NCBI GenBank assembly: GCA_027067955.1
Contig: JAMOUW010000045.1
Coordinates: 62,001 to 126,000, forward strand
Direction of reading: 5' to 3'
Length of the DNA: 64,000 bases
Origin: Thermaceae bacterium
GTDB lineage: Bacteria > Deinococcota > Deinococci > Deinococcales > Marinithermaceae
This document shows positions 52,701-60,199 of this stretch, in pieces. Made by a program: the position numbers and the translations under genes. The notes under the pieces were generated by a model that had not been told where the DNA came from, did not search any database, and was given only the letters and a program-made list of their open reading frames with translations. How positions within the stretch are numbered: position 1 is the stretch's first letter; each line of letters begins with the position of its first letter.

Positions 52701-53135
52701 GAATACGCGTTGCGCATCCTTGAAAATCACATCAAACCCAAAATTCCCCCCAGGAAGCAAGATGAATATAATTTTTTCAATCCCCCCCTCGATGGCTTGT
52801 CTCAACGAGAAGCGCGACTACTTGAAAAAAACCAACGCTACTTACGTAATAATTTAGTTTTTGGTCGCTCTATTCAAAGGTTAGGAACGTTACTTATGTG
52901 CTTAGATTATGCACAAAAAGGTGAACAAGGTATAGACGGTATTTGGCGAGTCGTGGAGCAATCCTTTTCCGCCCCGCAATTTGGTGAACTCTACCAATGC
53001 CTAAGTCAAGTCAATGAATTTCGCAATACTTATGTAGCACATGTGGAAGTTACTTTGACAGATGAGAACAAGGCATGGGAAGCTATGAAAACATGGCTGG
53101 CTTGCATAAATAGATTATACGCGCTTGCTGCGTAA
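49713..53135 (+). CDS. res: Type III restriction enzyme subunit (Res) with C-terminal HEPN-like extension
   Basis: The protein has 1140 aa, longer than usual Res. Helicase part: Walker A ATGAGKT (residues 156-162), DEAH (302-305), later motif VSVLMLREGWDVRNVTTIVPLRPY with EQTLGRGLRRM. A PD-(D/E)XK-like nuclease site follows (YVPDFIVRTKSGDHYLVELKGR, about residues 840-860). Beyond about residue 970 comes a helical domain (SRLPNYAHAFQPLLRPLDEY, then LYQCLSQVNEFRNTYVAHVE). It contains R-N-T-Y-V-A-H, an R-X5-H pattern as in HEPN ribonuclease folds. ATP-driven translocation and cleavage require Mod, encoded directly upstream. Confidence 0.92.
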   Translation: MPFEVTERNASALEPLFRPWEEPALHRLPNPERGKPAIVAPGRRPSKVPLVRSIRAEVDAWRRGGYAGVSETSRTLLNYWFHSEHLVEDDSGEPVPFHYHWAQRESIETFIYLYELRRVRNVAELLFEFGDDQLADLALGIPPEEDRWGKYCAKIATGAGKTKIMTLAIVWSYFHSLYEPDSDLARHFVVIAPNLTVYERLKDDFENAAIFHKDPLIPEEWRGDFQVEVVLQDEPGGTATTGAIYLTNIHRLYPNRDDQQDDGGEVISSIFGPPVTRGRALDTGEDLRQRITAHPRLMVLNDEAHHLHDPDLAWNRAIEALHDESLNRGNKGLSLQLDFTATPKHNDGTLFRHIVVDFPLGEAVDAGIVKVPVLGESEELVVHGDKKAPAHERYAMHLQLGYQRYAKTYEELGKVRKPILFVMTEDAQSADEIADYLDSDAFPLLKGRVLNIHTRLKGRVKKVQRGGREFKEFIENETSMKPEDLRALREMSRELDSPDSKFRCVVSVLMLREGWDVRNVTTIVPLRPYSAKSGILPEQTLGRGLRRMFPLGETPEMVTVIEHPAFRKLYEDELAQEGLDIAVLPVREAFKQTVTIYVDDKNKPVEDLDIEIPLISEAIETTNELQELTFDEVKDYFKAKYDPLPIGNKKEGPIEYQERHMFTSEVVATMKLDAGLLNNAWSAPAYFAKMLGQACHISNSHQVLAPLIERFIAEVLFERPVDLFSGEVDHRMRDLDVSEHIRATFTPLILSKTVYTQKRERISRGRKISAWKPYQATSNDKRPALPAERTMFNLVPCDNDFEQVFTDFLDIAQDVAAFAKNAGPQKLTIDYLKADGHRGLYVPDFIVRTKSGDHYLVELKGRQDESVPLKAAAGVEWCKAASTKKIKWHYLFVPYHLFQQSAVANIDELARACEPSLKVLLQEVKTKQPTLPFEEATAHSHAEEVFRKTLRDAGVDQPPAEIEDVMRQAVLLLDYAVRSRLPNYAHAFQPLLRPLDEYALRILENHIKPKIPPRKQDEYNFFNPPLDGLSQREARLLEKNQRYLRNNLVFGRSIQRLGTLLMCLDYAQKGEQGIDGIWRVVEQSFSAPQFGELYQCLSQVNEFRNTYVAHVEVTLTDENKAWEAMKTWLACINRLYALAA

Positions 53136-53216
53136 AAATAAAAAGATTGCTTCGGCATAGTCAGCGATGAGCACGTTTCCTTTGGCAAATTGTCGTTAAA
53201 GTAAATAAATATGCTT

Positions 53217-53852
53217 TTATATATCAGATATAACTAAACCGTAGCCAGCAACCAAATCAAGTTGGAGTGGGCCCACGGCAACATTCCGCAACCCATGCCC
53301 ACTCCCCAGTGGCAGCTCGGCGTCTTCCAATTCCCAGCGGCCGCCGCGGATGGTCAGGCCCTCCAGGTCGGCGAGCGGCACCACGCTAAAGGGCGTGCCC
53401 GGTTCCAGATCCAGCTCGAGCCCCGGCGGCACCAGCGCAAAGGCCCAGGTGGGGCCGCTGGTAACCGCCGTGCGCACGCCCTGACGGGCCAGGCGAACGG
53501 CCAGCATCAGGTTGCCCAGCTCGTGGTCGAGCTCGCCGCCGAGGCCGCCGGCAAAGAGCAGGCTCTTTGGCTCGGCTTTTAGCGCCGCTTGAACCGCCAG
53601 TTCGGCGTCGGTGGCGTCTTTGTCGCGCGGGTACTCCATCCGCGGCAGGTGGGCCCAGCGGGTCAGGTCTTCCAGGTTGACCGAGTCGAAGTCGCCCACC
53701 CAGAGCGCCGGCTCCACCCCCAGCGCCTCGGCGTGGCGCACCCCGCCGTCGGCGGCGATGACCAGCCGCGCCCTGCCGGCCGCTTCGACCAGCTCGGGCG
53801 TGGCCTCGAGCGGCCCGCCGAGCAATACCAGCACGTCGGGGGCAAACTTCAC
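53217..53852 (-). CDS. thiN: Thiamine pyrophosphokinase
   Basis: The protein has 211 aa from GTG 53852, overlapping the thiQ stop (GTGA). Motifs: RLVIAADGGVRHAEALGVEPALWVGDFDSV, YPRDKDATDAELAVQAAL and FAGGLGGELDHELGNLMLAVRLA. The enzyme makes TDP directly from thiamine and ATP, so placing it behind the thiamine importer lets imported thiamine be activated at once. The last ~25 codons are AT-rich and end at the restriction island border, so the 3' end may have been remade by the insertion. The family normally ends with a similar short strand, so the protein may still be functional. Confidence 0.9.
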   Translation of the reverse strand: MKFAPDVLVLLGGPLEATPELVEAAGRARLVIAADGGVRHAEALGVEPALWVGDFDSVNLEDLTRWAHLPRMEYPRDKDATDAELAVQAALKAEPKSLLFAGGLGGELDHELGNLMLAVRLARQGVRTAVTSGPTWAFALVPPGLELDLEPGTPFSVVPLADLEGLTIRGGRWELEDAELPLGSGHGLRNVAVGPLQLDLVAGYGLVISDI

Positions 53853-54811
53853 GGCCGCACCTCCACCACCCGCGCCGGGTCAATCGTAAGGCGCAGACTG
53901 GCGCCCTCGGCCGGCGCCTCGGCCGCCGGGCCTTCCCAGTAGAGCCGTACCCCGCGCGCCTCCAGCCAAACGCCCACCCGCGGCCCGTAAAAGAGCCACT
54001 CGGCCGCGCGGGCCTCAATCTCCCCCGCGCCCGGGCGCAGCGCCCCGGGCAGCAGCACCAGCGGCCCGCCGACCAGGCCCAGGGCCGCGGCTTCCTCGGG
54101 CGCGAGCACGTTCTTGTGGCCCAAGAACCGCGCCGTCCAGACGTCGGCCGGCCACTCGAAGACCGCCTCGGGCGCGCCCTGCTGCATCAGCCGGCCGTTT
54201 TTGACGATGGCCACCCGCTGCGAGAGAACGAAGGCCTCGGTCTGGTCGTGGGTCACGAAAACGGCGGTCACCTTTTCGCCTTCTAGCACCCGGCGCAGCT
54301 CGAGCATTAGCCGCTCGCGCAGCCGCAGGTCGAGCGCCCCCAATGGTTCGTCGAGCAGCAAGACCTCGGGCTCCGGAGCCAGCGCCCGCGCCAGCGCCAC
54401 CCGCTGCCGCTCGCCGCCGGAGAGCTGATCCGGCTTCTTACGGGCGTGGGCCTCGAGGCCCATCCTGGCCAGCAGCTCGCCCACCCGCCGGCGGATGCGC
54501 GCCCGCTCCCAGCCGCGCTCCTCGAGGCCAAAGGCGACGTTCTTCTCGACCGTCAGGTGGGGAAAGAGGGCGTAGTCCTGAAAGACGAAGCCCACCCCGC
54601 GCCGCTCCGGCGGCAGGTCGGTCACGTCGCGCCCGCCGAGGAAGATCCGGCCGGCGCTCGGCCGCTCCAGCCCGGCGGCCACCCGCAGCGCGCTCGACTT
54701 GCCCGAGCCGCTGGGGCCCAGGAGGGCTAGCGTCTCGCCCCGGGCCACCTCCAGGTCTAGCCGCAGCTCGAAGCCCGGATAGCGCACCACCACGTTTCGC
54801 CACGCCAGCAC
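53849..54811 (-). CDS. thiQ: Thiamine ABC transporter ATPase
   Basis: The protein has 320 aa from GTG 54811, directly after the thiP stop with GGAGGTGG upstream. Motifs: Walker A LGPSGSGKSSAL, Q-loop FVFQDYALFPHLTVEKNVAFGLE, signature [15 protein letters not shown], Walker B VLLLDEPLGALD, switch VTHDQTEAF. A ~90-residue TOBE-like end follows. It belongs to the PotA/FbpC/ThiQ group; the thiamine call rests on the TPP riboswitch and on thiN in the same operon. Confidence 0.93.
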   Translation of the reverse strand: MLAWRNVVVRYPGFELRLDLEVARGETLALLGPSGSGKSSALRVAAGLERPSAGRIFLGGRDVTDLPPERRGVGFVFQDYALFPHLTVEKNVAFGLEERGWERARIRRRVGELLARMGLEAHARKKPDQLSGGERQRVALARALAPEPEVLLLDEPLGALDLRLRERLMLELRRVLEGEKVTAVFVTHDQTEAFVLSQRVAIVKNGRLMQQGAPEAVFEWPADVWTARFLGHKNVLAPEEAAALGLVGGPLVLLPGALRPGAGEIEARAAEWLFYGPRVGVWLEARGVRLYWEGPAAEAPAEGASLRLTIDPARVVEVRP

Positions 54812-56353
54812 CTAACCCACCTCCCCGCCGCGGCCCAGCCCCCAAAAGACCCCGCCGGCCAGCAGCCCCAGCACGACGGCCAGCGCCATCGCCTCCTGGT
54901 AGTTCACGATACCCGGCTTGCCCAGCCGCTCGTAGATGGCCACCGTCAGGGTGGCCCACTCGGGCCGCGCCAGCACCAGCGTCGCCCCGAACTCGCCGAT
55001 GGTGACCGCCGCCGCCAGCGCCGCCGCCGCGCCCAGAGCCGGGCGCAAGAGCGGCAGCTCCACCCGCCAAAGCACCCGGGCCGGCCCGGCCCCCAACGTG
55101 CGCGCCGCCTCCGCCAGGCCCGGCGGCAGCCGGCGCATGGCCGCCAGCACGGTGCGGGCGAAGAGCGGGTAGGCAATAAGGGCGTAGGCCATCACCAAAA
55201 GCACCAGCGAGGCCCTGAGGCCCGGATAGGCCAGCAGGTAGCCGACCGCCAGGCTGACCGGGCTGACCAGCAGCGGCAGGAAGCCCAGCAGGTCGAGTGT
55301 GCGGGCTCCCTTCCAGACGCCGTAGGCGTAGGCGAAACCCAGCGGCGCGGCAACGAGGAGCGCCAGCAGGGTAAAGCGCAGGGTGTTGTAAATGGCCTGA
55401 GCGGCGCTGGGGGCAAAGTAGCTGGCCTGCGGCCGGGCGAGCGCCGCCCAGCCGGCCAGGCTGAAGCCTTCGGGGCCCCAGAAGCTCCTCAGCACCAGCG
55501 TCCACAGCGGCGCGTAGAGCAGCGCAAAAAAGCCGGCCACCAGCGCGAAGGCCACCCAGCCGCGCGCCCCGCCGAGCCGCGGCGGCGGGGCCGCGGCGGC
55601 GGTGCGCACCGCCAGCCGCCGCTGGGCGTAGAGGTAGCCCAGGCTCACCAGCGCCAGCACCGCGGTCTGCACTAGTATCAGCGCCGCCGCCTCGCCGAAG
55701 GCCAGCCGCTGCAAGAGGGCGCGGTAGATTTCTACCTCCAGCGTCGCGTAACGCGGCCCGCCCAAAATGAGCGGCAGGCCGAAGCTCGAGAAGCTGTAGA
55801 CGAAGGTCAGCCCCGCGCCGGCGGCCAGCGCCCCGGCCGCGAGCGGCAGCTCGACCCGCCAGAAGCTGCGCCAGGAACCGGCCCCCAGCGTGCGGGCCGC
55901 CTCCACCAGCCGGCCGCTGCCGCCCAGAACGCCCAGCACCAGCCGCAGCGTCATCCCCAGGTTGTAAAGCAGGCTGCCCCAGAAGAGGATCCAGGGCGTC
56001 TCGCTCAGGTCGAGGCCCAAAAGCCCCCGCGGCCCCGCCCAGGCCAAGAGGCCGGTGGCCACCACCAGCGTCGGCAGCACGAAGGGAACCATGGAAAGCG
56101 CCACCAGCGCGTCGCGGCCGGGAAAGCGGTAGCGCAGCAGGTAGACCAGCGGCACGGCGAAAAAGACGACCAGGAGGCTCGAGCCGGCCCCAAACGCCAG
56201 GCTCCAGCCGAGCCGGCCGCGCAGGTACGAATCGGCCAGCACCGCGCTCAGGCCGTACTCGACCCCGCGGCCGATTACCAGCCCCAACGGCCAGAAGAGC
56301 GCCACGGCCAAAAAAGCCAGGACGAGGAGGGTGGCGGGGCGGGAAGGGCGCAT
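54812..56353 (-). CDS. thiP: Thiamine ABC transporter permease
   Basis: The protein has 513 aa with about 12 membrane helices, made of two fused permease halves. Each half carries an EAA-type loop: LVEAARTLGAGSWRSFWRVELPLAAGALAAG and LAEAARTLGAGPARVLWRVELPLLRPALG. The duplicated organisation is typical of ThiP/FbpB permeases. It lies between thiB and thiQ, about 100 nt downstream of thiB; that gap holds a dispersed repeat. Confidence 0.93.
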   Translation of the reverse strand: MRPSRPATLLVLAFLAVALFWPLGLVIGRGVEYGLSAVLADSYLRGRLGWSLAFGAGSSLLVVFFAVPLVYLLRYRFPGRDALVALSMVPFVLPTLVVATGLLAWAGPRGLLGLDLSETPWILFWGSLLYNLGMTLRLVLGVLGGSGRLVEAARTLGAGSWRSFWRVELPLAAGALAAGAGLTFVYSFSSFGLPLILGGPRYATLEVEIYRALLQRLAFGEAAALILVQTAVLALVSLGYLYAQRRLAVRTAAAAPPPRLGGARGWVAFALVAGFFALLYAPLWTLVLRSFWGPEGFSLAGWAALARPQASYFAPSAAQAIYNTLRFTLLALLVAAPLGFAYAYGVWKGARTLDLLGFLPLLVSPVSLAVGYLLAYPGLRASLVLLVMAYALIAYPLFARTVLAAMRRLPPGLAEAARTLGAGPARVLWRVELPLLRPALGAAAALAAAVTIGEFGATLVLARPEWATLTVAIYERLGKPGIVNYQEAMALAVVLGLLAGGVFWGLGRGGEVG

Positions 56354-56456
56354 CAGCAGTACCTAGTACGTAGTACGGGGTGTGTGGGAAAGGAGGCCCG
56401 TGGCTTGTGGCCTGTGGCCTGTGGTTTTCCACGAGCCACAAGCTACGAGCTACAGG
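56354..56456. repeat. Dispersed intergenic repeat, copy 2, inside the thi operon
   Basis: The 19-bp string shared with 43997-44015 occurs at 56397-56415. It is followed by an imperfect inverted copy (GCCACAAGCTACGAGCTACAG). A second low-complexity word TAGTACGTAGTAC lies at about 56364. Confidence 0.75.
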
Positions 56457-57500
56457 CTATTTCCTCCTGGAAATGACCTCTTCCGCGCTTTGCCCGCGAA
56501 CGACGACCGCCTCCCACTCGCTTATCCAGCGCTCGCGGTTCTTGGCGATGGTTTCCGGGCTCAGCTCGGCCGGGTGCAGCGGTCGCTCGGCGAACTTGAA
56601 GACGTCGGGCAATGCCGCGTCGCGCCGCACCGGCCAGACCCACATGTTGAGCGGAATGTCTTCCTGTACCGGCTTGGAGAGCAGCCAGTCGACGAACTTT
56701 TCGGCGGCGGCGCGATGCTTGGTTCCCTTGAGGATGCCCACGAACTCGACCTGCAAGAAGCTCGCCCCCGGCCAGAGCAGGTTGCCGGTGGGCGGCTGGC
56801 TGTACCTGCCTTCCGAGAAGTAGACCTCGGCCGCCGGGCTGGTGGTGTAGCTGACCACCAGCGGGCGGTCGCCGCCGTAGCGGGTGAAGTGGGCGAAGTA
56901 GGCCTCGCTCCAGCCCGGGGCCACCTTGACGCCGCCGTCGCGCAGCGCCTGCCAGAACTTCAGGTAGCCGTCCTCGCCCAGCGAGGCGACCGTGGCCAGC
57001 AAGAAGGCCAGCCCCGGCGAGCTGGTGGCCGGGTTTTCGATGGCCAGCAGCTTGGCGTACTCGGGTTTGGCCAGGTCGTCCCAGCTTTGCGGCAAAGGCT
57101 TGCCTTTGAAGTAGTCCTTGTCGTAGTTGATCGCCACGTAGCCGTAGTCGACCGGCAGCGCGGTTAGCGTCGGGTCGAGCAAAAAGCGGCTCTGCAGCTG
57201 GGCAATGGCCGGGGTCGAGTAGCGCTCCAGAATGCCCGCCGCCAGCGCCCGCGAGAGAAAGGTGTTGTCGATGCCGTAGATGACGTCGGCAATCGGCGCG
57301 CCCTTGCTGAGAATCGCCTTGTTGAGCGTCTCGCCGGCGTCGCCGCCCTCGATGAAGCGCAGCTTGATGCCGGTTTCTTGCTCAAAGCTGGCGATGACGT
57401 CTTTGGAAAGCGCGAAGCTCGAGTGCGTCAGTACCGTCAGCGTTTCCGCCAGCGACAAACTGAAGACCAGGGGAACGATGATTAGCAGTTTCTTTAACAT
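56457..57500 (-). CDS. thiB: Thiamine ABC transporter substrate-binding protein
   Basis: The start is ATG 57500, 347 aa, right after the riboswitch. Signal peptide LLIIVPLVFSLSLA. Mature protein: LTVLTHSSFALSKDVIASFEQETGIKLRFIEGGDAGETLNKAIL, then PIADVIYGIDNTFLSRALAAGILERY, and the ligand-pocket strand LAFLLATVASLGEDGYLKFW. This is a class of binding proteins shared by thiamine, iron and spermidine uptake. The TPP riboswitch upstream identifies thiamine as the likely ligand. Confidence 0.93.
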   Translation of the reverse strand: MLKKLLIIVPLVFSLSLAETLTVLTHSSFALSKDVIASFEQETGIKLRFIEGGDAGETLNKAILSKGAPIADVIYGIDNTFLSRALAAGILERYSTPAIAQLQSRFLLDPTLTALPVDYGYVAINYDKDYFKGKPLPQSWDDLAKPEYAKLLAIENPATSSPGLAFLLATVASLGEDGYLKFWQALRDGGVKVAPGWSEAYFAHFTRYGGDRPLVVSYTTSPAAEVYFSEGRYSQPPTGNLLWPGASFLQVEFVGILKGTKHRAAAEKFVDWLLSKPVQEDIPLNMWVWPVRRDAALPDVFKFAERPLHPAELSPETIAKNRERWISEWEAVVVRGQSAEEVISRRK

Positions 57501-57504
57501 AAAA

Positions 57505-57528
57505 CCCCTCCTTGTCACGCGGGAGGGG
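57505..57528 (-). promoter_or_regulatory. SD-sequestering hairpin of TPP riboswitch
   Basis: On the minus strand CCCCTCC pairs with GGAGGGG, which contains the thiB ribosome site, 4 nt before the ATG. The loop is CGCGTGACAA. The T-run TTTT that follows would also suit termination, but it lies just before the ATG. Translational control is the simpler reading. Confidence 0.6.
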
Positions 57529-57554
57529 GAAGGATGGGGCCTGCTGCCCGTCAC

Positions 57555-57622
57555 CTTCCCTACGCCGGCATTACCCGGTTCAGGTTCCAAGGGTGTCTCT
57601 CAGCCCGGTGGGCACCCCCGGT
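57555..57622 (-). ncRNA. TPP riboswitch (THI element)
   Basis: On the minus strand the conserved THI-element words appear in order: GGGGGTGCCC, GGGCTGAGA, ACCCTTGGAACCTGAAC and GGGTAATGCCGGCGTAGGGA. This is a complete aptamer by eye. It precedes thiB-thiP-thiQ-thiN and switches the operon off when TPP is high. Confidence 0.95.
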
Positions 57623-57631
57623 GACGGTATC

Positions 57632-57637
57632 AGTATA
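57632..57637 (-). promoter_or_regulatory. -10 box of thi operon
   Basis: Minus-strand TATACT lies about 10 nt before the aptamer. The -35 position overlaps the divergent TTGTGACG repeats. Confidence 0.45.
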
Positions 57638-57644
57638 GCGTTCT

Positions 57645-57664
57645 TTGTGACGGGGTTGTGACGC
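57645..57664 (+). promoter_or_regulatory. TTGTGACG direct repeat (11-bp period), site 2
   Basis: TTGTGACG occurs at 57645 and 57656, 11 bp apart, upstream of the lipoprotein gene at 57695. TGAATA lies 16 bp downstream of the second copy. Confidence 0.65.
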
Positions 57665-57694
57665 GACAGCAGCATCATGAATACGGAGGTCAAA

Positions 57695-58660
57695 ATGCAC
57701 AATCCCAGACTGCTAAACCCGGTATGGGTAGCGTTGCTGCTCATGTTCCCGGGGGCGGGCTGCTCTCCGCCGCCGAAACCCGACACAACCCCACCCAGGG
57801 TACTCGCCACCGTGCCCGCAGACGGACAGCGCGGCGTGCTGCGGGACGCGCAGCTCGTGGTGCGCTTCAGCGAGCCCATGGACCCCGACTGCAGCGAGGC
57901 CGCGTACGGCTCGAGCAGCGCCGGGCTGCGGCCGAACGAGGTCAGCTTCCACTGGGACGATCCCGCCACCATGCGCATCATCCCCGGTGATTATCTGACC
58001 TACAGCCCGGACGCCAACGACAAAACATACACCTTCGTCATCAAAGAAACGGCCTGCGACGAAGCCGGAAATACCATGGCCTCTTCACACACCACCCGCT
58101 TCTACGTCCTGCGGAAACTCGCGGGGGTGATTAAAAGCCAGGGAGCGCTCGACGGCTACGTTTTTAAAGCGGGCCGCATAGACACCGGCGGGCGCGATCT
58201 GGGTGCAGGAGACGGGCCGAATGGCGAGTGCGCCCGGGCATTCCTCTCCTTCGACCTCTCCGAACTGAACCCCGACCCGGTCGAGGTTCGAAGCGCACGG
58301 CTACTCTTCAAGGTCCGCCACATCACGGGCAACCCCGCCGCCGACCTGGGAGCGCTGCTGGTGGAACACGTCCACTATGGTCCGCAACTTACCTCCCAGG
58401 CGTTCAATCTCGGGACGCTCTCTCCCCAACAACCCTGCTCCCTTTCAAACCTGACCGGCCCCTGGCTGTCTTGCTGGAAAGGCGTGGAAGTGCAGGACGA
58501 CGTGGCGCACTGGTTAGAGCGCCGGGGCATGGTTCAATTCCGGTTGCGCTTTAGTCGCGATACCGATGGCGACGCCGCCGAAGACTCGGCTATGTTCTAC
58601 TCGGGCGACGCCGCCGATTCCGAGCGGCCGTTTCTGGAGGTGGTGTATTATGCACCCTGA
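57695..58660 (+). CDS. Lipoprotein with Big_5-like and DNRLRE-like domains
   Basis: The start ATG 57695 follows GGAGGT by 4 nt (321 aa; ATG 57677 is unlikely). Lipobox ALLLMFPGAGC. N-terminal half: TTPPRVLATVPADGQRGVLRDAQLVVRFSEPMDP resembles the SbsA Ig-like/Big_5 fold of surface proteins. C-terminal half: ARAFLSFDLSELNPDPVEVRSARLLFKVRH and FLEVVYY resembles the DNRLRE jelly-roll domain. A cell-surface protein is likely; function unknown. It is driven from the TTGTGACG repeat promoter. Confidence 0.85.
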   Translation: MHNPRLLNPVWVALLLMFPGAGCSPPPKPDTTPPRVLATVPADGQRGVLRDAQLVVRFSEPMDPDCSEAAYGSSSAGLRPNEVSFHWDDPATMRIIPGDYLTYSPDANDKTYTFVIKETACDEAGNTMASSHTTRFYVLRKLAGVIKSQGALDGYVFKAGRIDTGGRDLGAGDGPNGECARAFLSFDLSELNPDPVEVRSARLLFKVRHITGNPAADLGALLVEHVHYGPQLTSQAFNLGTLSPQQPCSLSNLTGPWLSCWKGVEVQDDVAHWLERRGMVQFRLRFSRDTDGDAAEDSAMFYSGDAADSERPFLEVVYYAP

Positions 58661-58767
58661 CCCCCACCTGATACCAGGCACGGGCTACTCGCGGCCTGTC
58701 CATCAACCGTCGGGATCCGGCGTATACTGCACTCCCCAAACCTGGTGTCACCGGAACCATCCAAACC

Positions 58768-59676
58768 TCAGCCAATAAAGCCTTTAACCTCGCCTTTTCG
58801 CGGCAGCGACGGCTGCGCCCCCGGCCGCGTGGCCGCTAGCGCTCCGGCGGCGCTACCGTACTTGAGGGCGGCGGCAAAGGGTTCGCCCGCGGCCAGCGCC
58901 GCGGCCAGCCCGCCCACGAAGGCGTCACCGGCGGCGGTGGTGTCGACCGCCTGCACCTCGAAGGCCGGCAGGTAGCCCTCGCCCTCGGCTCCGGCCCAGA
59001 CCAGACCGCGCGCGCCCAGGGTGATGACGACCACCGGCACCCGCTGCGCCAGCTCACGCGCCAGCGCCAGCGCTTCTTCCATGCTTTCCGGTTCGTCAGA
59101 GCCGGCCACCCGGGCCGCCTCGAACTCGTTGACGACCAGCACGTCGAGTTTCCGTAAGAGGTCTGCTGGCAGCTCTTGCGCCGGAGCGGCGTTGAGCAGC
59201 ACCCGCGCCCCCGCCTCCCGGCCCAGCACCGCAGCCCGCCGGACCGTCTCGAGCGGCGTTTCCAGCTGCAAGACGACCACCTTGGCGTTTGCAAACTGAG
59301 TGGGATTCAGGTCCTCCGGCCGCAGGCGGGCGTTGGCCCCCGGGGAAACGATGATGGCGTTCTGGCCGTCTTCGCTCACGCTAATCAGGGCCACGCCGGT
59401 GGGCGCTTCTATCGCGGCCACGTCCGCGGCCTCGATGCCCTCGGCTTCCAGGCCGCGCTTCAGCTCGGCGCCGTAGGCGTCGGCCCCGACGCGGCCGACC
59501 ATGCGCACACGCGCGCCCAGGCGCGCCGCGGCCACCGCCTGGTTGGCCCCCTTACCCCCGGGAAAGCGCTGCAGGTCGCCGCCGATGATTGTTTCGCCGG
59601 GTTTCGGGTGGCGCGCCACCGGCACCACCAGGTCCATGTTGAGGCTGCCTGCTACGACTATATCGCCAACCTTCAT
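58768..59676 (-). CDS. rbsK: Ribokinase
   Basis: The protein has 302 aa. PfkB motifs: GSLNMDLVVPVARHPKPGETIIGG, FPGGKGANQAVAAARLGARVRMVGRVGAD, LQLETPLETV, NAAPAQELP, VVITLGARGLVWAG and the signature DTTAAGDAFVGGLAAALAAG with the catalytic Asp. It phosphorylates ribose to ribose-5-phosphate. There are no rbs transport genes beside it. TAGCAT lies 6 nt before the ATG, consistent with a leaderless message. Confidence 0.93.
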   Translation of the reverse strand: MKVGDIVVAGSLNMDLVVPVARHPKPGETIIGGDLQRFPGGKGANQAVAAARLGARVRMVGRVGADAYGAELKRGLEAEGIEAADVAAIEAPTGVALISVSEDGQNAIIVSPGANARLRPEDLNPTQFANAKVVVLQLETPLETVRRAAVLGREAGARVLLNAAPAQELPADLLRKLDVLVVNEFEAARVAGSDEPESMEEALALARELAQRVPVVVITLGARGLVWAGAEGEGYLPAFEVQAVDTTAAGDAFVGGLAAALAAGEPFAAALKYGSAAGALAATRPGAQPSLPRKGEVKGFIG

Positions 59677-59682
59677 GACCCC

Positions 59683-59688
59683 ATGCTA
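59683..59688 (-). promoter_or_regulatory. -10 box for leaderless rbsK
   Basis: Minus-strand TAGCAT lies 6 nt before ATG 59676. Confidence 0.4.
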
Positions 59689-59710
59689 CGGCCGGCGGGC
59701 GTTCGGTGTT

Positions 59711-60181
59711 TCAGGCGCCGCCAGCCTCTCTGCTTATCCGCGCCTGACAATCGGGGCAGACGCCTTGTAGCTCTATGTGAATATCGTCTACCTTCCACTC
59801 GGGAAGCACCGGTTCCTCATCGGCAAACAGCGCCCGGGGTCGCACTTCTTCCAGCGGTCCCTCGACGTCTACGTCGATCATACGTCCGCAGATCTTGCAC
59901 ACCAGGTGATGGTGCGGAGCGGTGTTGGCGTCGTAGCGGGTCTGCCCGTCGGGACCGACGAAGCGTGATATCAGCCCAACTTCGGCCAATTTGGACAGGT
60001 TCTGGTACAATGTCGCGATTGAAAATGGTTTTCCATGTTCGCGCAGGGCCTCGAGCATCTCCTCGGGGGTGTAGTGTTCCCGGGTATCGTAGAGAAGCTC
60101 GAGAATGCGACAGCGCGCCTCGGTGGCCCGGAGTTGCTTTTGTTCAATGAGTTGTGTCAGCTGCTCGTGGTTGCATGCCAT
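59711..60181 (-). CDS. Fur/PerR family transcriptional regulator
   Basis: The protein has 156 aa from ATG 60181. N-terminal winged helix: QLRATEARCRILELLYDTREHYTPEEMLEALREHGKPFSIATLYQNLSKLAEVGLI. Metal-binding region: TRYDANTAPHHHLVCKICGRMIDV, with Cys pairs CKIC and CPDC for structural zinc. The regulator is of the Fur/PerR/Zur type; the sequence does not decide the metal. A 19-bp inverted repeat over its start codon recurs at the ferritin-like promoter next door, which favours an iron or peroxide response (PerR/Fur). Confidence 0.9.
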   Translation of the reverse strand: MACNHEQLTQLIEQKQLRATEARCRILELLYDTREHYTPEEMLEALREHGKPFSIATLYQNLSKLAEVGLISRFVGPDGQTRYDANTAPHHHLVCKICGRMIDVDVEGPLEEVRPRALFADEEPVLPEWKVDDIHIELQGVCPDCQARISREAGGA

Positions 60182-60197
60182 AATCACACCCATTATG
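60179..60197 (-). promoter_or_regulatory. Fur/PerR-type operator over start of regulator gene
   Basis: CATAAT-n7-ATTATG inverted repeat spans the start codon. It matches the ferritin-like operator at 15 of 19 positions. Autorepression is inferred. Confidence 0.65.
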
Positions 60198-60199
60198 AC

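Noticed and set aside
47699-53135. Integrase, transposase or attachment site for the restriction island
   Set aside because: None was found; the borders are recognised only by a change of base composition.
53136-53216. Small AT-rich gene between res and thiN
   Set aside because: The 80-bp gap has no frame with a ribosome site.
54438-56441. 667-aa ORF opposite frame of the thiP/thiQ region
   Set aside because: It is a high-GC shadow frame, rich in Gly, Arg and Ala, on the same strand as thiP, whose frame shows the duplicated permease motifs.
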